Source: an uncultured Gemmiger sp.
Lineage (GTDB): Bacteria > Bacillota > Clostridia > Oscillospirales > Ruminococcaceae
Assembly: GCA_944388215.1 (NCBI GenBank)
Contig: CALXHT010000042.1
Coordinates: 1-64,000 of the forward strand
Reading direction: 5' to 3'
Length of the DNA: 64,000 nucleotides
How positions within the stretch are numbered: position 1 is the first letter of the stretch; every line of letters starts with the position of its first letter. The notes beneath the pieces were generated by a model. That model was not told the DNA's origin. It did not search any database and saw nothing but the letters and a program-made list of their open reading frames with translations. This document shows positions 1-8,855 of the stretch, in pieces. Both the position numbers and the translations under genes were made by a program.

Positions 1-4
1 AGAC

Positions 5-922
5 TCAGTGCTTGATGGCAGCAGCCACTTCAGCGGCAAAGTCTTCGTTGCGCTTCTCCAGGCCTTCGCCCTTGATGAAGTGGGTGTAGGCAACAATCTG
101 AATATCGCCGCCCAGGGCCTTGGCAGTGTCGGCAACATACTTCTTGACATCCATGCCGCCGTCCTTGATGAAGGCCTGATCCACCAGGCAGTTCTCCTTG
201 TAGAACTTGCCCAGCTTGCCGATGGCCATCTTCTCTTTGATAGCGTCGGGCTTGTTGGCAGTCTTGGGATCGTTGGCCATCTGAGCCAGAATGATCTCCT
301 TCTCCTTGGCGATCTTGTCAGCCGGGACAGCAGCCTCGTTCAGGTAGCTGGGGTTGGCCGCAGCGATCTGCATGGCAATATCCTTGCCGAACGCAGCGAA
401 CTCAGCCTTGGCAGCCACATCGTCGCTGGTCTCGAACTTGACGATAACGCCATGGGTGCCGCCGCCATGCACATACGCAGCGCAATGGCCCTCGTAACGG
501 GCAAAACGGCGAACCTTGATGTTCTCCTTGATGACCAGGATCAGAGCCTTCAGGGCGTCATCCACAGTGCCCTCGCCCATCTTGCAGCCCATCAGAGCCT
601 CCACATCGGCGGGGTTCTGCTCGGCAACAACCTTGGCCAGCTCCTTGGTGAAGTCAACGAACTTCTCGTTCTTGGCGACGAAGTCGGTCTCGGCATTGAC
701 TTCAACCACAACAGCGCAGTTGTCGAAAGCAACGGCGTAAACCATGCCCTCGGCGGCGATACGGCCAGCCTTCTTGCTGGCGGTGGCCAGGCCCTGCTCG
801 CGCAGGATCTCGATGGCCTTCTCGAAGTCGCCGTCGGCCTGGGTCAGGGCCTTCTTGCATTCCATCATGCCGCAGTCAGTCTGGCGGCGCAGTTCCATAA
901 CGTCTTTTGCAGAAACAGCCAT
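5..922 (-). CDS. tsf: Translation elongation factor Ts
   Basis: EF-Ts is the cytosolic guanine-nucleotide exchange factor that regenerates EF-Tu-GTP during translation. The 305-residue product has the N-terminal UBA-like segment with the family signature LRRQTDCGMMECKKAL, then the core with NAETDFVAKN. The length is normal for the family. An AAAGGA ribosome site lies about 10 nt before the ATG. It follows rpsB by 40 bp on the same strand, the classical rpsB-tsf operon. Recognition is firm. Confidence 0.98.
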   Translation of the reverse strand: MAVSAKDVMELRRQTDCGMMECKKALTQADGDFEKAIEILREQGLATASKKAGRIAAEGMVYAVAFDNCAVVVEVNAETDFVAKNEKFVDFTKELAKVVAEQNPADVEALMGCKMGEGTVDDALKALILVIKENIKVRRFARYEGHCAAYVHGGGTHGVIVKFETSDDVAAKAEFAAFGKDIAMQIAAANPSYLNEAAVPADKIAKEKEIILAQMANDPKTANKPDAIKEKMAIGKLGKFYKENCLVDQAFIKDGGMDVKKYVADTAKALGGDIQIVAYTHFIKGEGLEKRNEDFAAEVAAAIKH

Positions 923-962
923 ATTCTCTTTGTCCTTTCTGTCTTACGCGTTTAACTTACAA

Positions 963-1691
963 TCAGGCCTCGGTGCTCTCGGCAGCTTCCGCAGCGGGAG
1001 CCTCCTGAACGCCCTGCTTGCCTTCCAGAACGGCATTGGCCATGGCGCCGGAGATCAGCTTCACGGCACGGATGGCGTCGTCGTTGCCGGGGATCACGTA
1101 ATTGATCTCATCGGGATCGCAGTTGGTATCGACAATGGCAACGATGGGAATGTTCAGCTTGCGGGCTTCAGAAACAGCGATGCGCTCCTTGTGGGGGTCA
1201 ACGATGAACATGGCCTTGGGCAGGCTCTTCATGTTCTTGACACCGCCAAGGTACTTGTCCAGCTTGGCCATCTCGAGCTCCAGCTTGACAACTTCCTTCT
1301 TGGGCAGCAGATCGAAGGTGCCGTCAGCCTGCATGTTCTTCAGCTGCTCCATACGATCGATGCGCTTGCGGATGGTGCGGAAGTTGGTCAGCATGCCGCC
1401 CAGCCAACGGGCATTGACATAGTGCATACCGCAGCGGGTAGCCTCGTCACGGATGGACTCCTGGGCCTGCTTCTTGGTGCCGACGAACAGGATATCGCCA
1501 CCCTCAGCAGCGGTGTCGCGGACGAAGTTATAAGCCTCATCCAGCTTCTTCACGGTCTTCTGCAGGTCGATGATGTAGATGCCGTTGCGCTCGGTGAAGA
1601 TGTACTTCGCCATCTTGGGGTTCCAACGACGGGTCTGATGACCAAAGTGAACGCCGGCCTCCAGGAGCTGTTTCATAGATACGACTGCCAT
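963..1691 (-). CDS. rpsB: 30S ribosomal protein S2
   Basis: S2 is a structural protein of the small ribosomal subunit. The 242-residue product begins [20 protein letters not shown] and contains the standard FVGTKKQAQ and [10 protein letters not shown] motifs. The acidic, alanine-rich C-terminal tail is the usual variable region. It is the first gene of rpsB-tsf. A promoter and a leader hairpin lie upstream, between it and the TIGR03936 gene. Confidence 0.98.
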   Translation of the reverse strand: MAVVSMKQLLEAGVHFGHQTRRWNPKMAKYIFTERNGIYIIDLQKTVKKLDEAYNFVRDTAAEGGDILFVGTKKQAQESIRDEATRCGMHYVNARWLGGMLTNFRTIRKRIDRMEQLKNMQADGTFDLLPKKEVVKLELEMAKLDKYLGGVKNMKSLPKAMFIVDPHKERIAVSEARKLNIPIVAIVDTNCDPDEINYVIPGNDDAIRAVKLISGAMANAVLEGKQGVQEAPAAEAAESTEA

Positions 1692-1750
1692 AGTTTGTTT
1701 CCTCCAATAAATTTAGTTTTACCCTCCGCATGGCGTTTTATGTTTTCTAA

Positions 1751-1774
1751 CCCTCTTTTCTATCGAAAAAAGGG
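1751..1774 (-). promoter_or_regulatory. Hairpin in the rpsB leader
   Basis: Read on the minus strand, CCCTTTTTTC, a GATA loop and GAAAAGAGGG form a 10-bp stem with one G-T pair. It lies in the 5' untranslated region of rpsB, about 60 nt before the start codon. Ribosomal-protein leaders are often autoregulatory, so this may be a binding site for S2, but no known rpsB leader motif was recognised. Confidence 0.4.
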
Positions 1775-1788
1775 CACAAAAAAACAAC

Positions 1789-1831
1789 GCAATGCGTGTG
1801 TATTGCCGTAGTATAATACCACACGCATTGC
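1789..1831 (-). terminator. Rho-independent terminator of the TIGR03960/TIGR03936 operon
   Basis: On the minus strand the arm GCAATGCGTGTGGTATT pairs with AATACACACGCATTGC, leaving one bulged base, and is followed by GTTG and a run of seven T. It lies 45 bp after the stop of the TIGR03936 gene. Its loop and left arm also contain the -10 box of the rpsB promoter. Confidence 0.8.
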
Positions 1832-1841
1832 GAAATTGCAA
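1813..1841 (-). promoter_or_regulatory. Promoter of rpsB-tsf
   Basis: On the minus strand TTGCAA (1836-1841), a 17-bp spacer and TATTAT (1813-1818) form a good sigma-A promoter pointing at rpsB. The -10 box lies inside the upstream operon's terminator stem-loop. Confidence 0.65.
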
Positions 1842-1875
1842 GCATTTTTTTGCAAAAAATACCGGTGTACGGAAT

Positions 1876-2526
1876 TTATGCGAAATCCGTTCCCTCTTTG
1901 GTAAAAAGGTGGGTCCGAAGCACCCGGCACTGCCATGCCGGCGCACCGCCATGGGCTTTCAGGTATTCCATCAGCAAAGACGGATTCAGATTCAGTGCTT
2001 CCCCAGAACCGCAGGGCAACTGAATGGTAAAGTGAATCTGGTCGTCCCGGGTTTCATAGTCGATATGCGGCAGATGCTCTTTCAGGTTGAGTGTCTTCTG
2101 ACCGCGCTTTGTCTTTTTGGTGACCTCAGCGGTTTCCTCCTGGTTATAGAAGTCCACCGCGGCCGCCGAGTCAGCCGGCATGGTGATCTCATAGGCTGTC
2201 GAAGCGATCTCCCCCACCTTTTCCTGCGCGGGTGCCACTTTGGTGATCCTAATTCCCCGGGGCATCAGCGGCTGCAACGCAGCTTTCCAGGCCTCCGCAT
2301 CGATGGTTTCCTGTTCTGTTTTCACTTCGCAGCTTTCGCAGAGGCTTTCCTGCTCCAGGGACAGCGGGCAGGAAAAGGAAAGGTAAATGTGTGGATTAAA
2401 GCCCTGGGTATACCAGACCGGAAGGCCGCTGATCTTGAGCAGACGGTGAAACACCCGCTGCAGATCCAGCAGCGAGATGTAAGCGGATTCCCCGCGTTTT
2501 TCAAAGAAGATTCTTACTGTAGTCAA
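1876..2526 (-). CDS. TIGR03936 / DUF2344 radical-SAM-linked protein
   Basis: This 216-residue protein belongs to the family found beside, or fused to, TIGR03960 radical SAM proteins; its function is not established. It starts TTVRIFFEKRGESAYISLLD and has the conserved GFNPHIYLSF segment. An in-frame ATG exists at 2556, but a TTG at 2526 is preceded by GGAGG at 8-nt spacing and is the more likely start. That leaves a 26-bp overlap with the upstream gene and suggests translational coupling. The family call is good; the biochemical role is open. Confidence 0.85.
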   Translation of the reverse strand: MTTVRIFFEKRGESAYISLLDLQRVFHRLLKISGLPVWYTQGFNPHIYLSFSCPLSLEQESLCESCEVKTEQETIDAEAWKAALQPLMPRGIRITKVAPAQEKVGEIASTAYEITMPADSAAAVDFYNQEETAEVTKKTKRGQKTLNLKEHLPHIDYETRDDQIHFTIQLPCGSGEALNLNPSLLMEYLKAHGGAPAWQCRVLRTHLFTKEGTDFA

Positions 2527-4366
2527 AGCAGGGTCCTCCCAGCAGTTTGTTGGCACCGCATCCGCTGCACTGACGGTTACAGGGCTGCGTTGTCTCGGCC
2601 TTGAGCGCTTTCTGATATTCGCGCACCAGATGAGCGTGGCTTACACCGACATCGAGATGGCTCCAGGGTGTGATCTCATCAAGACCGATGGCACGGTAAT
2701 TGTAGAAGTCCGGATCCAGGCCACAGGCAGCAAAGGCAGCCATCCAGCGGTCATAATCGAAATATTCCTCCCAGGTGTCAAAGAACGCTCCATTCTCAAA
2801 GGCGGTTTCGATGACACGTCCCAGACGCCGGTCCCCCTTGGCAAAAACACCTTCCAGTACGCTGGTGGCGCTGTCGTGATAGTTGACCTTGATCTTGCGG
2901 GAATGCACACAGCTGAGCAGATACTTCTGTTTTTCCCGCAATGTTTCGCGGCGGTCCTGGGCACAGAACTGGAACGGCGTGTCGGGTTTGGGTACGAAGC
3001 AGGCAACGCTGATCGTGACCTGTACGCCCTTCCCTTTGGGACGATCGGGGATCTGATAGAACAGATCCACCACTTTCTGCGCCGTATCGGCGATGCCCTT
3101 GATGTCCTCCATGGTTTCGGTGGGCAGCCCCATCATGAAGTAGAGTTTTACCGAAGTATACCCTTCCGAAAAAGCAATGCGACAGCCTCGCTCAATCTGT
3201 TCCCAGGTGACATTCTTGTTGATGACATCCCGAAGCCGCTGGGTGCCGGCCTCCGCGGCAAAGGTCAGGCCACTTTTGCGCACCTTGGTCGTCTTCTCCA
3301 CGAGGGACTGGGAGAAATTATCCACGCGCAGCGAAGGCAGAGAAAGGCTGACATGATCGGCCTCGGCCCAGGAATTGAGGTTGTCCAGGATTTCCTCCAG
3401 CCGGGAATGGTCCGAGGTGGACAGACTGGTCAGGCTCAGTTCGTCATACCCGGTGTTATGGCAGAGATCCCGGGCACAGTCGCTGATCAGCTTCGGGGAA
3501 CGCTCCCGGAAGGGGCGATAAATCTGGCCGGCCTGACAGAAACGGCAGCCACGGACACAGCCGCGCAGCACTTCCACACTGGCACGGTCCTGCACGGCGC
3601 CCACCAGCGGGACCACAAAGTTTTTCGGCGGCGCGTAGTCATCCATGTTTTTGACGATGGCCTTGGTAACGCGCTCCGGTATGCCGGGACGGTTGGGTCG
3701 AATGGCTTCAATACTGCCGTCCGGCAGATAGCTCACATCATAGAACGACGGGACATAGACGCCGGGGATTTTGGCCAGTTCCAAAAGCAGGTTTTCCTTG
3801 CTCCAGCCCAGCTTTTTGCCCTGTTCTACAGTGGCACAGATATCCTGCAGCATCTGTTCCCCTTCGCCGAGCTGCATCACATCAAAGAAATCCGCCATGG
3901 GCTCGGCGTTGCATACGCAGGGGCCGCCGGAGATAATCAGCGGCCAGTGCTCGTCACGATCGGCAGCACGCAGCGGGATACCGGCCAGGCGCAGCATGGC
4001 CAGAACATTGGTATAGCACAGCTCGTACTCCAGCGAGAAACCCACAATATCAAAGGAAGTCAGCGGATCCTTGCTTTCCAGACAGTACAGAGGAATGTCC
4101 AGTCGTTCCATCTGTTCTTTCATGTCTGTCCACGGCATGAAAGCCCGCTCACACCACCAGTTTTCATGGCGGTTCAAGAGATCGTACAAAATCTTTTCTC
4201 CGAGAAAAGACATGCCGATCTCATAGGTGTCCGGAAAGCAGAACGCCATCCGCACATCCACTTTCTCCTTGTCCTTGTATACGCTGCCCGGCTCGCCGCC
4301 CGTATAGCGTCCGGGCTTTTGCACAAGGCTGAGCGCCTCTCTGAATTTCGGGGAAAATTCCGCCAT
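2501..4366 (-). CDS. TIGR03960 family B12-binding/radical SAM protein
   Basis: The 621-residue protein has an N-terminal cobalamin-binding-like region with FPDTYEIGMSFLGEKILYD. A radical SAM core follows, with the cluster motif GCVRGCRFCQAG (CxxxCxxC), and then LPSLRVDN and LYFMMGLPTE. The C-terminal end is cysteine-rich (CNRQCSGCG), as is usual in TIGR03960. Members are predicted SAM-radical enzymes of unknown substrate. It is co-transcribed with the TIGR03936 gene, which overlaps its 3' end. Confidence 0.9.
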   Translation of the reverse strand: MAEFSPKFREALSLVQKPGRYTGGEPGSVYKDKEKVDVRMAFCFPDTYEIGMSFLGEKILYDLLNRHENWWCERAFMPWTDMKEQMERLDIPLYCLESKDPLTSFDIVGFSLEYELCYTNVLAMLRLAGIPLRAADRDEHWPLIISGGPCVCNAEPMADFFDVMQLGEGEQMLQDICATVEQGKKLGWSKENLLLELAKIPGVYVPSFYDVSYLPDGSIEAIRPNRPGIPERVTKAIVKNMDDYAPPKNFVVPLVGAVQDRASVEVLRGCVRGCRFCQAGQIYRPFRERSPKLISDCARDLCHNTGYDELSLTSLSTSDHSRLEEILDNLNSWAEADHVSLSLPSLRVDNFSQSLVEKTTKVRKSGLTFAAEAGTQRLRDVINKNVTWEQIERGCRIAFSEGYTSVKLYFMMGLPTETMEDIKGIADTAQKVVDLFYQIPDRPKGKGVQVTISVACFVPKPDTPFQFCAQDRRETLREKQKYLLSCVHSRKIKVNYHDSATSVLEGVFAKGDRRLGRVIETAFENGAFFDTWEEYFDYDRWMAAFAACGLDPDFYNYRAIGLDEITPWSHLDVGVSHAHLVREYQKALKAETTQPCNRQCSGCGANKLLGGPCFDYSKNLL

Positions 4367-4431
4367 ATTGATAAACCGTCCTTGTCATTGTTTCGTTTAT
4401 TGTACCCCATGCGACGCGGAAATGCAACCGT

Positions 4432-4893
4432 TTACGTCCAATGCCAGAAAGAATGCAGCAGTCTTTGACCGTCCAGCCCGGGCAAAGGCAGAAGGTTGGC
4501 ACACCCCACCAGCAAATTGGTGCTGGCAAACCAGTAACCGGCATAGCTGTAATGGGTCATCTGCATCCAGCCCAGAACGGCACAACAGCACAGAAGATTG
4601 GCCAGCGGACCGGCAGCTGCCAGCAGGAATTCCTGCTGTGGTGTCATGGAAAGTCCCCGTTGCAAAAGGCAGATGCCAAAGGGTGAGAGTTCCAGGTCGG
4701 GCCACCGGTGCCAAAGGCGATAGTACAGAAAAAGGTGACCGCCTTCATGCAGCAGCGCGCAGAGCAGTCCGATCCGTACGATTCCCGTTCCATCCAAAGC
4801 CAGCGCAAAAGTCAAGAAAAACAGAAGCGGCAGCGGCGCACGAAGATGGATGCGCGCTTTACGCTGCGTTTTGCAATGCTTCGGACGGATCAT
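4432..4893 (-). CDS. M50 family metalloprotease, SpoIVFB-like (short form)
   Basis: This is an intramembrane zinc protease of the site-2-protease family; SpoIVFB cleaves pro-sigma-K in the mother cell of sporulating Firmicutes. The 153-residue product has HEGGH (residues 49-53, HExxH) in a membrane segment and PLPGLDG near residue 142, supplying the metal-binding Asp. It is about half the length of Bacillus SpoIVFB and stops just after LDG, without a CBS domain. The ATG at 4893 has AAGGGGA upstream and overlaps the M23 gene by 35 bp. The pairing supports SpoIVFB over a generic M50 protease. Confidence 0.8.
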   Translation of the reverse strand: MIRPKHCKTQRKARIHLRAPLPLLFFLTFALALDGTGIVRIGLLCALLHEGGHLFLYYRLWHRWPDLELSPFGICLLQRGLSMTPQQEFLLAAAGPLANLLCCCAVLGWMQMTHYSYAGYWFASTNLLVGCANLLPLPGLDGQRLLHSFWHWT

Positions 4894-5674
4894 AGCGAAT
4901 CCCCTTGTGCAGCAGCTCAAAGTGGAGATGCGGTCCGGTGGCGTTGCCGGTTTCCCCCACCGTGCCAAGACAATCTCCGGCAGATACCCGCTGTCCGGTG
5001 TGCACAAACAGATACTGCATGTGGGCATACAATGTTTCATCCCCATTCGCATGAAGGATACGCACGTAGCGGCCATAGCTGCTGTGTACTCCAGCACAGC
5101 GCACCACCCCATCAGCCGCCGCCAGAATGGCGGTCCCCTCATCCGCTGCCAGGTCATTTCCCAGGTGAAAGTCCGACCCGGAACCACCCATGGGATCGGT
5201 ACGCCAGCCATACCCGGAGGTTTCGGTACAGGCACGACCCGCCAACGGGAAACAGATAGCGAAAGACGGCAGATAACTTTCTTCCCGAGCGCCGGAAGGA
5301 ACCTGTTGCGCTTTTGCATGGGTCTGGCGTACAGCGTTTTCCGGTGTGGCGGTTTGGCTCTGTGCCGGCATAAACTTCTGCACGGTGTTTGCAAGGGTCT
5401 GTACAGCCTGTTCGGTGAATTTGGAAAGCTCCCGGTTTTCCGACAGGAATGTGTTTTGCTCTGGCATCATGGCTTCCCGGAAGGCGGTGCGAAGCGCAGG
5501 CAGAAACGGAAGGTCCAGCATTTGGGCCAGGAGCACCAGTGCAAGGAACGCCAGCGACAACAGCAGCTGGCCCCAAATCACATAGTCTCCGTCCGATTGA
5601 CTGACTCTGCGTCGGCGACCGGGTGCCGGGCCGCCGTGCTGCGGCGGTGGCGTCGGTGCGGCATTTTCCCACAT
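4859..5674 (-). CDS. Membrane-anchored M23 (LytM) domain protein, SpoIVFA-like
   Basis: The 271-residue protein has a basic, proline-rich cytosolic N-terminus, one membrane helix (about 32-55), a linker and a C-terminal LytM/M23 domain (about 145-265). The zinc-peptidase residues are present: H170 and D174 (HLGND), H218 (YAHMQ) and H249/H251 (HLHFE). The start at 5674 is chosen because AAAGGGGG lies 7 nt upstream; the ATG at 5695 would place that site inside the gene. It overlaps the SpoIVFB-like gene, as in the spoIVFA-spoIVFB operon, where SpoIVFA holds SpoIVFB in check. A cell-wall hydrolase is the alternative. Confidence 0.75.
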   Translation of the reverse strand: MWENAAPTPPPQHGGPAPGRRRRVSQSDGDYVIWGQLLLSLAFLALVLLAQMLDLPFLPALRTAFREAMMPEQNTFLSENRELSKFTEQAVQTLANTVQKFMPAQSQTATPENAVRQTHAKAQQVPSGAREESYLPSFAICFPLAGRACTETSGYGWRTDPMGGSGSDFHLGNDLAADEGTAILAAADGVVRCAGVHSSYGRYVRILHANGDETLYAHMQYLFVHTGQRVSAGDCLGTVGETGNATGPHLHFELLHKGIRYDPSEALQNAA

Positions 5675-5712
5675 TTTCAAGCCCCCTTTACGCATCTATA
5701 CGCGGGGAAGGC

Positions 5713-5751
5713 AAAAAATATCCGCCCCGACAGTGTGTTGCCGGGACGGAT
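5713..5751 (-). terminator. Terminator of the SRPBCC gene
   Basis: On the minus strand ATCCGTCCCGGCA and TGTCGGGGCGGAT pair with one G-T and one mismatch, then ATTTTTT follows. It lies just after the SRPBCC stop codon and before the SpoIVFA-like gene. Confidence 0.75.
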
Positions 5752-5772
5752 TGCAGGCTTTCTACTTAGTCT

Positions 5773-6153
5773 TTACGCGCCCAGTGCGGCGTGCAGCATG
5801 TTCAAACGGTCTTCCAGCATCTTTTTGGGCTTGGCAAACAACCCCAGCCCTGAAACCTCCATGGTGCATTCCAGACTGGTGGAATCCCCGCCCCCAAGAA
5901 GGATGGCCGTGAAAGTCCCGCTGATTTTACCTTTCTGGAAGGTGCAGCTCAAGCAGCGCGGTTTTTCCTTCCGGGTGAAATGCAGTTCCGTGGTGCTTCC
6001 GTCGGTATTGTGTTCCCTAACGTGAAGCCCGTCGTCGCTTTCCTCGTACTCGCGCACATCCTTTCGCCAGCCGTGCAGCGTGGGTTTGGTCAGATACAGC
6101 CATACCTTGGCAGGGTCGCAGGAATAGCTTGCTGTTACAACGCAGGTTTTCAT
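5773..6153 (-). CDS. SRPBCC / START-like fold protein
   Basis: This 126-residue protein starts MKTCVVTASYSCDPAKVWLYLTKP trimmed to its opening beta strand and helix; that pattern, a mid-region ELHFTRKEKPRCLSCTF strand pair and a long C-terminal helix (LFAKPKKMLEDRLNMLHAAL) fit the SRPBCC ligand-binding fold. The family holds many lipid- and polyketide-binding proteins, so no ligand can be named. It lies 15 bp after ppk1 on the same strand and ends at its own terminator, so it is probably transcribed with ppk1. Confidence 0.6.
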   Translation of the reverse strand: MKTCVVTASYSCDPAKVWLYLTKPTLHGWRKDVREYEESDDGLHVREHNTDGSTTELHFTRKEKPRCLSCTFQKGKISGTFTAILLGGGDSTSLECTMEVSGLGLFAKPKKMLEDRLNMLHAALGA

Positions 6154-6168
6154 CTTTGGAAGCTCCTT

Positions 6169-8382
6169 TTATTTTTTGCCGCGGCTACCGCGTCCAAACA
6201 GATTCTGCCACAGACCGGAGCGGGACGGACGCAGCGAAGTCGCCTTGCGCCCTGCCGGTTTGGCAACAGCTTTTTTGGCAACGACTTTGGTAGTCGGCTG
6301 AGGCTTGGCTTTCGGTGCCTCCATCTCGAACCCGTCCTTGAAATACCCGAACATAGCCATCTGGCTGTCCACCGGGAACTGGCCAGGGGCCGGTTTTACT
6401 TTGGCGTAGGTGCCGTCGGGCTGCATTTCCCGTGCGTTGACGGTATCCCGCAGCTGCAGATCGAGAATGCCGCGCAGCTTTTTGGCGATGGACGGATCAT
6501 CCACCCGGACACCAACCTCCACACGACGCTCCGTGTTGCGGGTCAGGAAGTCGCCAGACGCAATATAGATCCGCATATCTTCACCGCTCCCGAAGCAGTA
6601 GATACGGGAGTGCTCCAGATACCGGCCCACGATGCTGCGGATATGCACATTTTCCGTGCGGCCCGGCACCCCGGCCTTCACACAACAGATACCGCGCACA
6701 ATCATATCCACGCGCACACCCGCACAACTGGCTTCGCTGATCTTGGCGATGATCTGGGGATCGTTGATGGAGTTGTTCTTTAGAATGATGGAAGCCGGTT
6801 TGCCCTGCATGGCCAGTGCGATCTGGCGGTCCATCTCTTCCAACAGGACCGACTTGAAATGAAGCGGTGCCACCAGCATGGTGCTCACTTCACTGGTCAG
6901 GCGCTGCAAAGCCATGTTGTTGAAGACGGCACTTGCCTCCTCGCCGATTTCCTGGCGGGTGGTGATGAAGGAAAGGTCGGTATACTGCTCGCTGGTCTTT
7001 TCGTTGTAGTTGCCGGTGCCGATCTGGGTAAGATACTGGTATTTGCCGTCTACACGGCTGGTGATCAGCGTCAGTTTGGAATGTACTTTGTAGTCGTCAA
7101 ATCCGTACAGGACCGTGCATCCCGCATCCTGCAGCTGCTTGGACCAGTCAATGTTGTTCTGTTCGTCAAAGCGGGCGCGCAGCTCCACCATGGCCACGAC
7201 TTCCTTGCCGTTCTCGGCCGCGTTGATCAGGGCGCCCACAATCTGGGAGTCGCTGGCCATGCGGTAGAGCGTCATCTTGATGGACACAACGTTCGGGTCC
7301 GCGCCTGCCCGCAGAAGCATGCGGATAAACGGGCGGATGCTCTGGTACGGATAAGCCAGCAGTACATCGTGTTTGCGGACTTCTGTATACAGATCATATC
7401 CGGCCGGTGCCTGCATGGGTTTGGCCGCGGGGTAGAACATTTCGGAATGGTCTCCGTCGTTGGCGATGCGGCTGGCCAGCTTGAACAGGCAGCCGGTGTC
7501 CAGCGGAGAAGTCTGTACATAGCAGCGGGATGCGGGAACCACCAGTTTCTCCCGCAGGAATTTGCTGATCTCCTGGGGAGCTTCCGGCCAGAACTGCAGG
7601 CGGACCGCAGCCAGCTTGCGCCGCTTTTTCAGAAGTTCACTCATCACATCCCGGAAATCAATGTCATGGTCCATCATGCCCTCATCCACCGTGATGTCGG
7701 CGTTGCGGGTCACGCGGAACAAACACTGTTTCTGTACAGTGCTGGTGCTGAAAATGGTAGAAGCGTACCGGGCCACCAGTTCCTCTATGAACGCGAAGCA
7801 GGTCATCTCCCCGTCCTTGACAAAGAGAACACGTTCAAATCGGTTGCTGACCGGAACAATGCCGTAACTGACGCCGTCCCCCTTGTTGTAGAGCTGGGCA
7901 ATGTAATAGATGTCTTTGTTGTTCAAAAACGGGAACGGATGCCGCGAATCCACAATCTGCGGGCTGAGCAGCGGCAGCAGTTCCCGCTGGAAATAGGTTT
8001 TCCAGAAATGATCCTGCTGCTTGCTCAGCTTGTTGAAGTCCACCTTTTTGTAGCCCGCGTCCGCCAGCAGTTCCACCAGGTGCTGAAAATATTTGTCACA
8101 TTTGGCCTGCAGCTCAGCCACCCGCGGGGTGATGGCAGCGATCTGTTCGGCGGCCGTCATATGGGTGACGATATCCAACTTGTTGTTTTTCAGAAGCGTC
8201 TGATCATACAGCGAACCAACACGCACCATGAAAAACTCATCCATGTTGCTTCCAAAAATGGCCGCAAACTTCAGCCGCTCCCCAAGGGGAACGTTTTTCT
8301 CCTTTGCAAGTGCAAGCACGCGGCTGTCAAAATCCAGCCAACTCAGTTCACGGTTGATAAAAATGCTTTCCGGCTTTTCCAA
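6169..8382 (-). CDS. ppk1: Polyphosphate kinase 1
   Basis: PPK1 reversibly polymerises the gamma-phosphate of ATP into polyphosphate. The 737-residue protein begins with the family signature FINRELSWLDFDSRVL and carries the YKVHSKLTLI motif that holds the phosphorylated His. The TGNYNEKT and RTENVHIRSIVGR segments are also present. The C-terminal 60 residues are lysine- and arginine-rich with low complexity, beyond the usual core. It starts at TTG 8382 with GGGAGG 8 nt upstream. Confidence 0.96.
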   Translation of the reverse strand: MEKPESIFINRELSWLDFDSRVLALAKEKNVPLGERLKFAAIFGSNMDEFFMVRVGSLYDQTLLKNNKLDIVTHMTAAEQIAAITPRVAELQAKCDKYFQHLVELLADAGYKKVDFNKLSKQQDHFWKTYFQRELLPLLSPQIVDSRHPFPFLNNKDIYYIAQLYNKGDGVSYGIVPVSNRFERVLFVKDGEMTCFAFIEELVARYASTIFSTSTVQKQCLFRVTRNADITVDEGMMDHDIDFRDVMSELLKKRRKLAAVRLQFWPEAPQEISKFLREKLVVPASRCYVQTSPLDTGCLFKLASRIANDGDHSEMFYPAAKPMQAPAGYDLYTEVRKHDVLLAYPYQSIRPFIRMLLRAGADPNVVSIKMTLYRMASDSQIVGALINAAENGKEVVAMVELRARFDEQNNIDWSKQLQDAGCTVLYGFDDYKVHSKLTLITSRVDGKYQYLTQIGTGNYNEKTSEQYTDLSFITTRQEIGEEASAVFNNMALQRLTSEVSTMLVAPLHFKSVLLEEMDRQIALAMQGKPASIILKNNSINDPQIIAKISEASCAGVRVDMIVRGICCVKAGVPGRTENVHIRSIVGRYLEHSRIYCFGSGEDMRIYIASGDFLTRNTERRVEVGVRVDDPSIAKKLRGILDLQLRDTVNAREMQPDGTYAKVKPAPGQFPVDSQMAMFGYFKDGFEMEAPKAKPQPTTKVVAKKAVAKPAGRKATSLRPSRSGLWQNLFGRGSRGKK

Positions 8383-8528
8383 GTCTTATTCCTCCCGTCA
8401 CAATGTTTCGGTATCAGAACTGTCCGCACGGGGGCGTGAATCCTTCCGTCTGCGGCGGCAACGTGTTTGAATTTTCCTTCCTGGTCGCCCAAAAAGAGCA
8501 AAAGATTCTTTACGCCGCATACCGGGTG

Positions 8529-8753
8529 CTATGGATTCGGTGCGCTCGCCTCCTGATTGGCCTCGAAGTCGGCCGGTTGATTCGAATTCGAAATCGCAGG
8601 AACACCCGTCTGCGAGGCGTAGAAGGGCATCGCACCAGAAAACTGCCATACCGGCGCAATCAAAAACAGAGCCCCCCACACAATGGCAACCAGTGCAGCG
8701 ATGGTACACAACACAAGATATGCAATGGAGGTGCGTTCCGGCTTTTCTGGCAC
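8529..8753 (-). CDS. Small single-pass membrane protein, unknown function
   Basis: The 74-residue product has a short polar N-terminus (PEKPERTS), one or two hydrophobic segments (about residues 9-35) and a polar, acidic tail rich in Asn and Ala. A GTG start at 8753 is preceded by GGGGGA at 6 nt, and a TATAAT box lies at 8784-8789. It is 146 bp upstream of ppk1 on the same strand. No family was recognised. Confidence 0.55.
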   Translation of the reverse strand: MPEKPERTSIAYLVLCTIAALVAIVWGALFLIAPVWQFSGAMPFYASQTGVPAISNSNQPADFEANQEASAPNP

Positions 8754-8783
8754 AACAAATCCCCCGTTCTGATCATTGCTTGT

Positions 8784-8789
8784 ATTATA
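8784..8789 (-). promoter_or_regulatory. -10 box before the small membrane protein
   Basis: A perfect TATAAT lies on the minus strand about 30 nt before the GTG start. The -35 at 17 bp (GTGCAT) is poor, so another sigma factor or an activator may be involved. Confidence 0.4.
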
Positions 8790-8855
8790 CCATGACGCAG
8801 GAAAAAATGCACCCGAAATCCGCACCTTTTACAGAAAATATACCGCTTACTGACA

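Noticed and set aside
8..955. Long plus-strand frame covering tsf
   Set aside because: It is antisense to EF-Ts and Leu/Gly/Val-rich with no family resemblance, as expected from the complement of a GC-rich gene.
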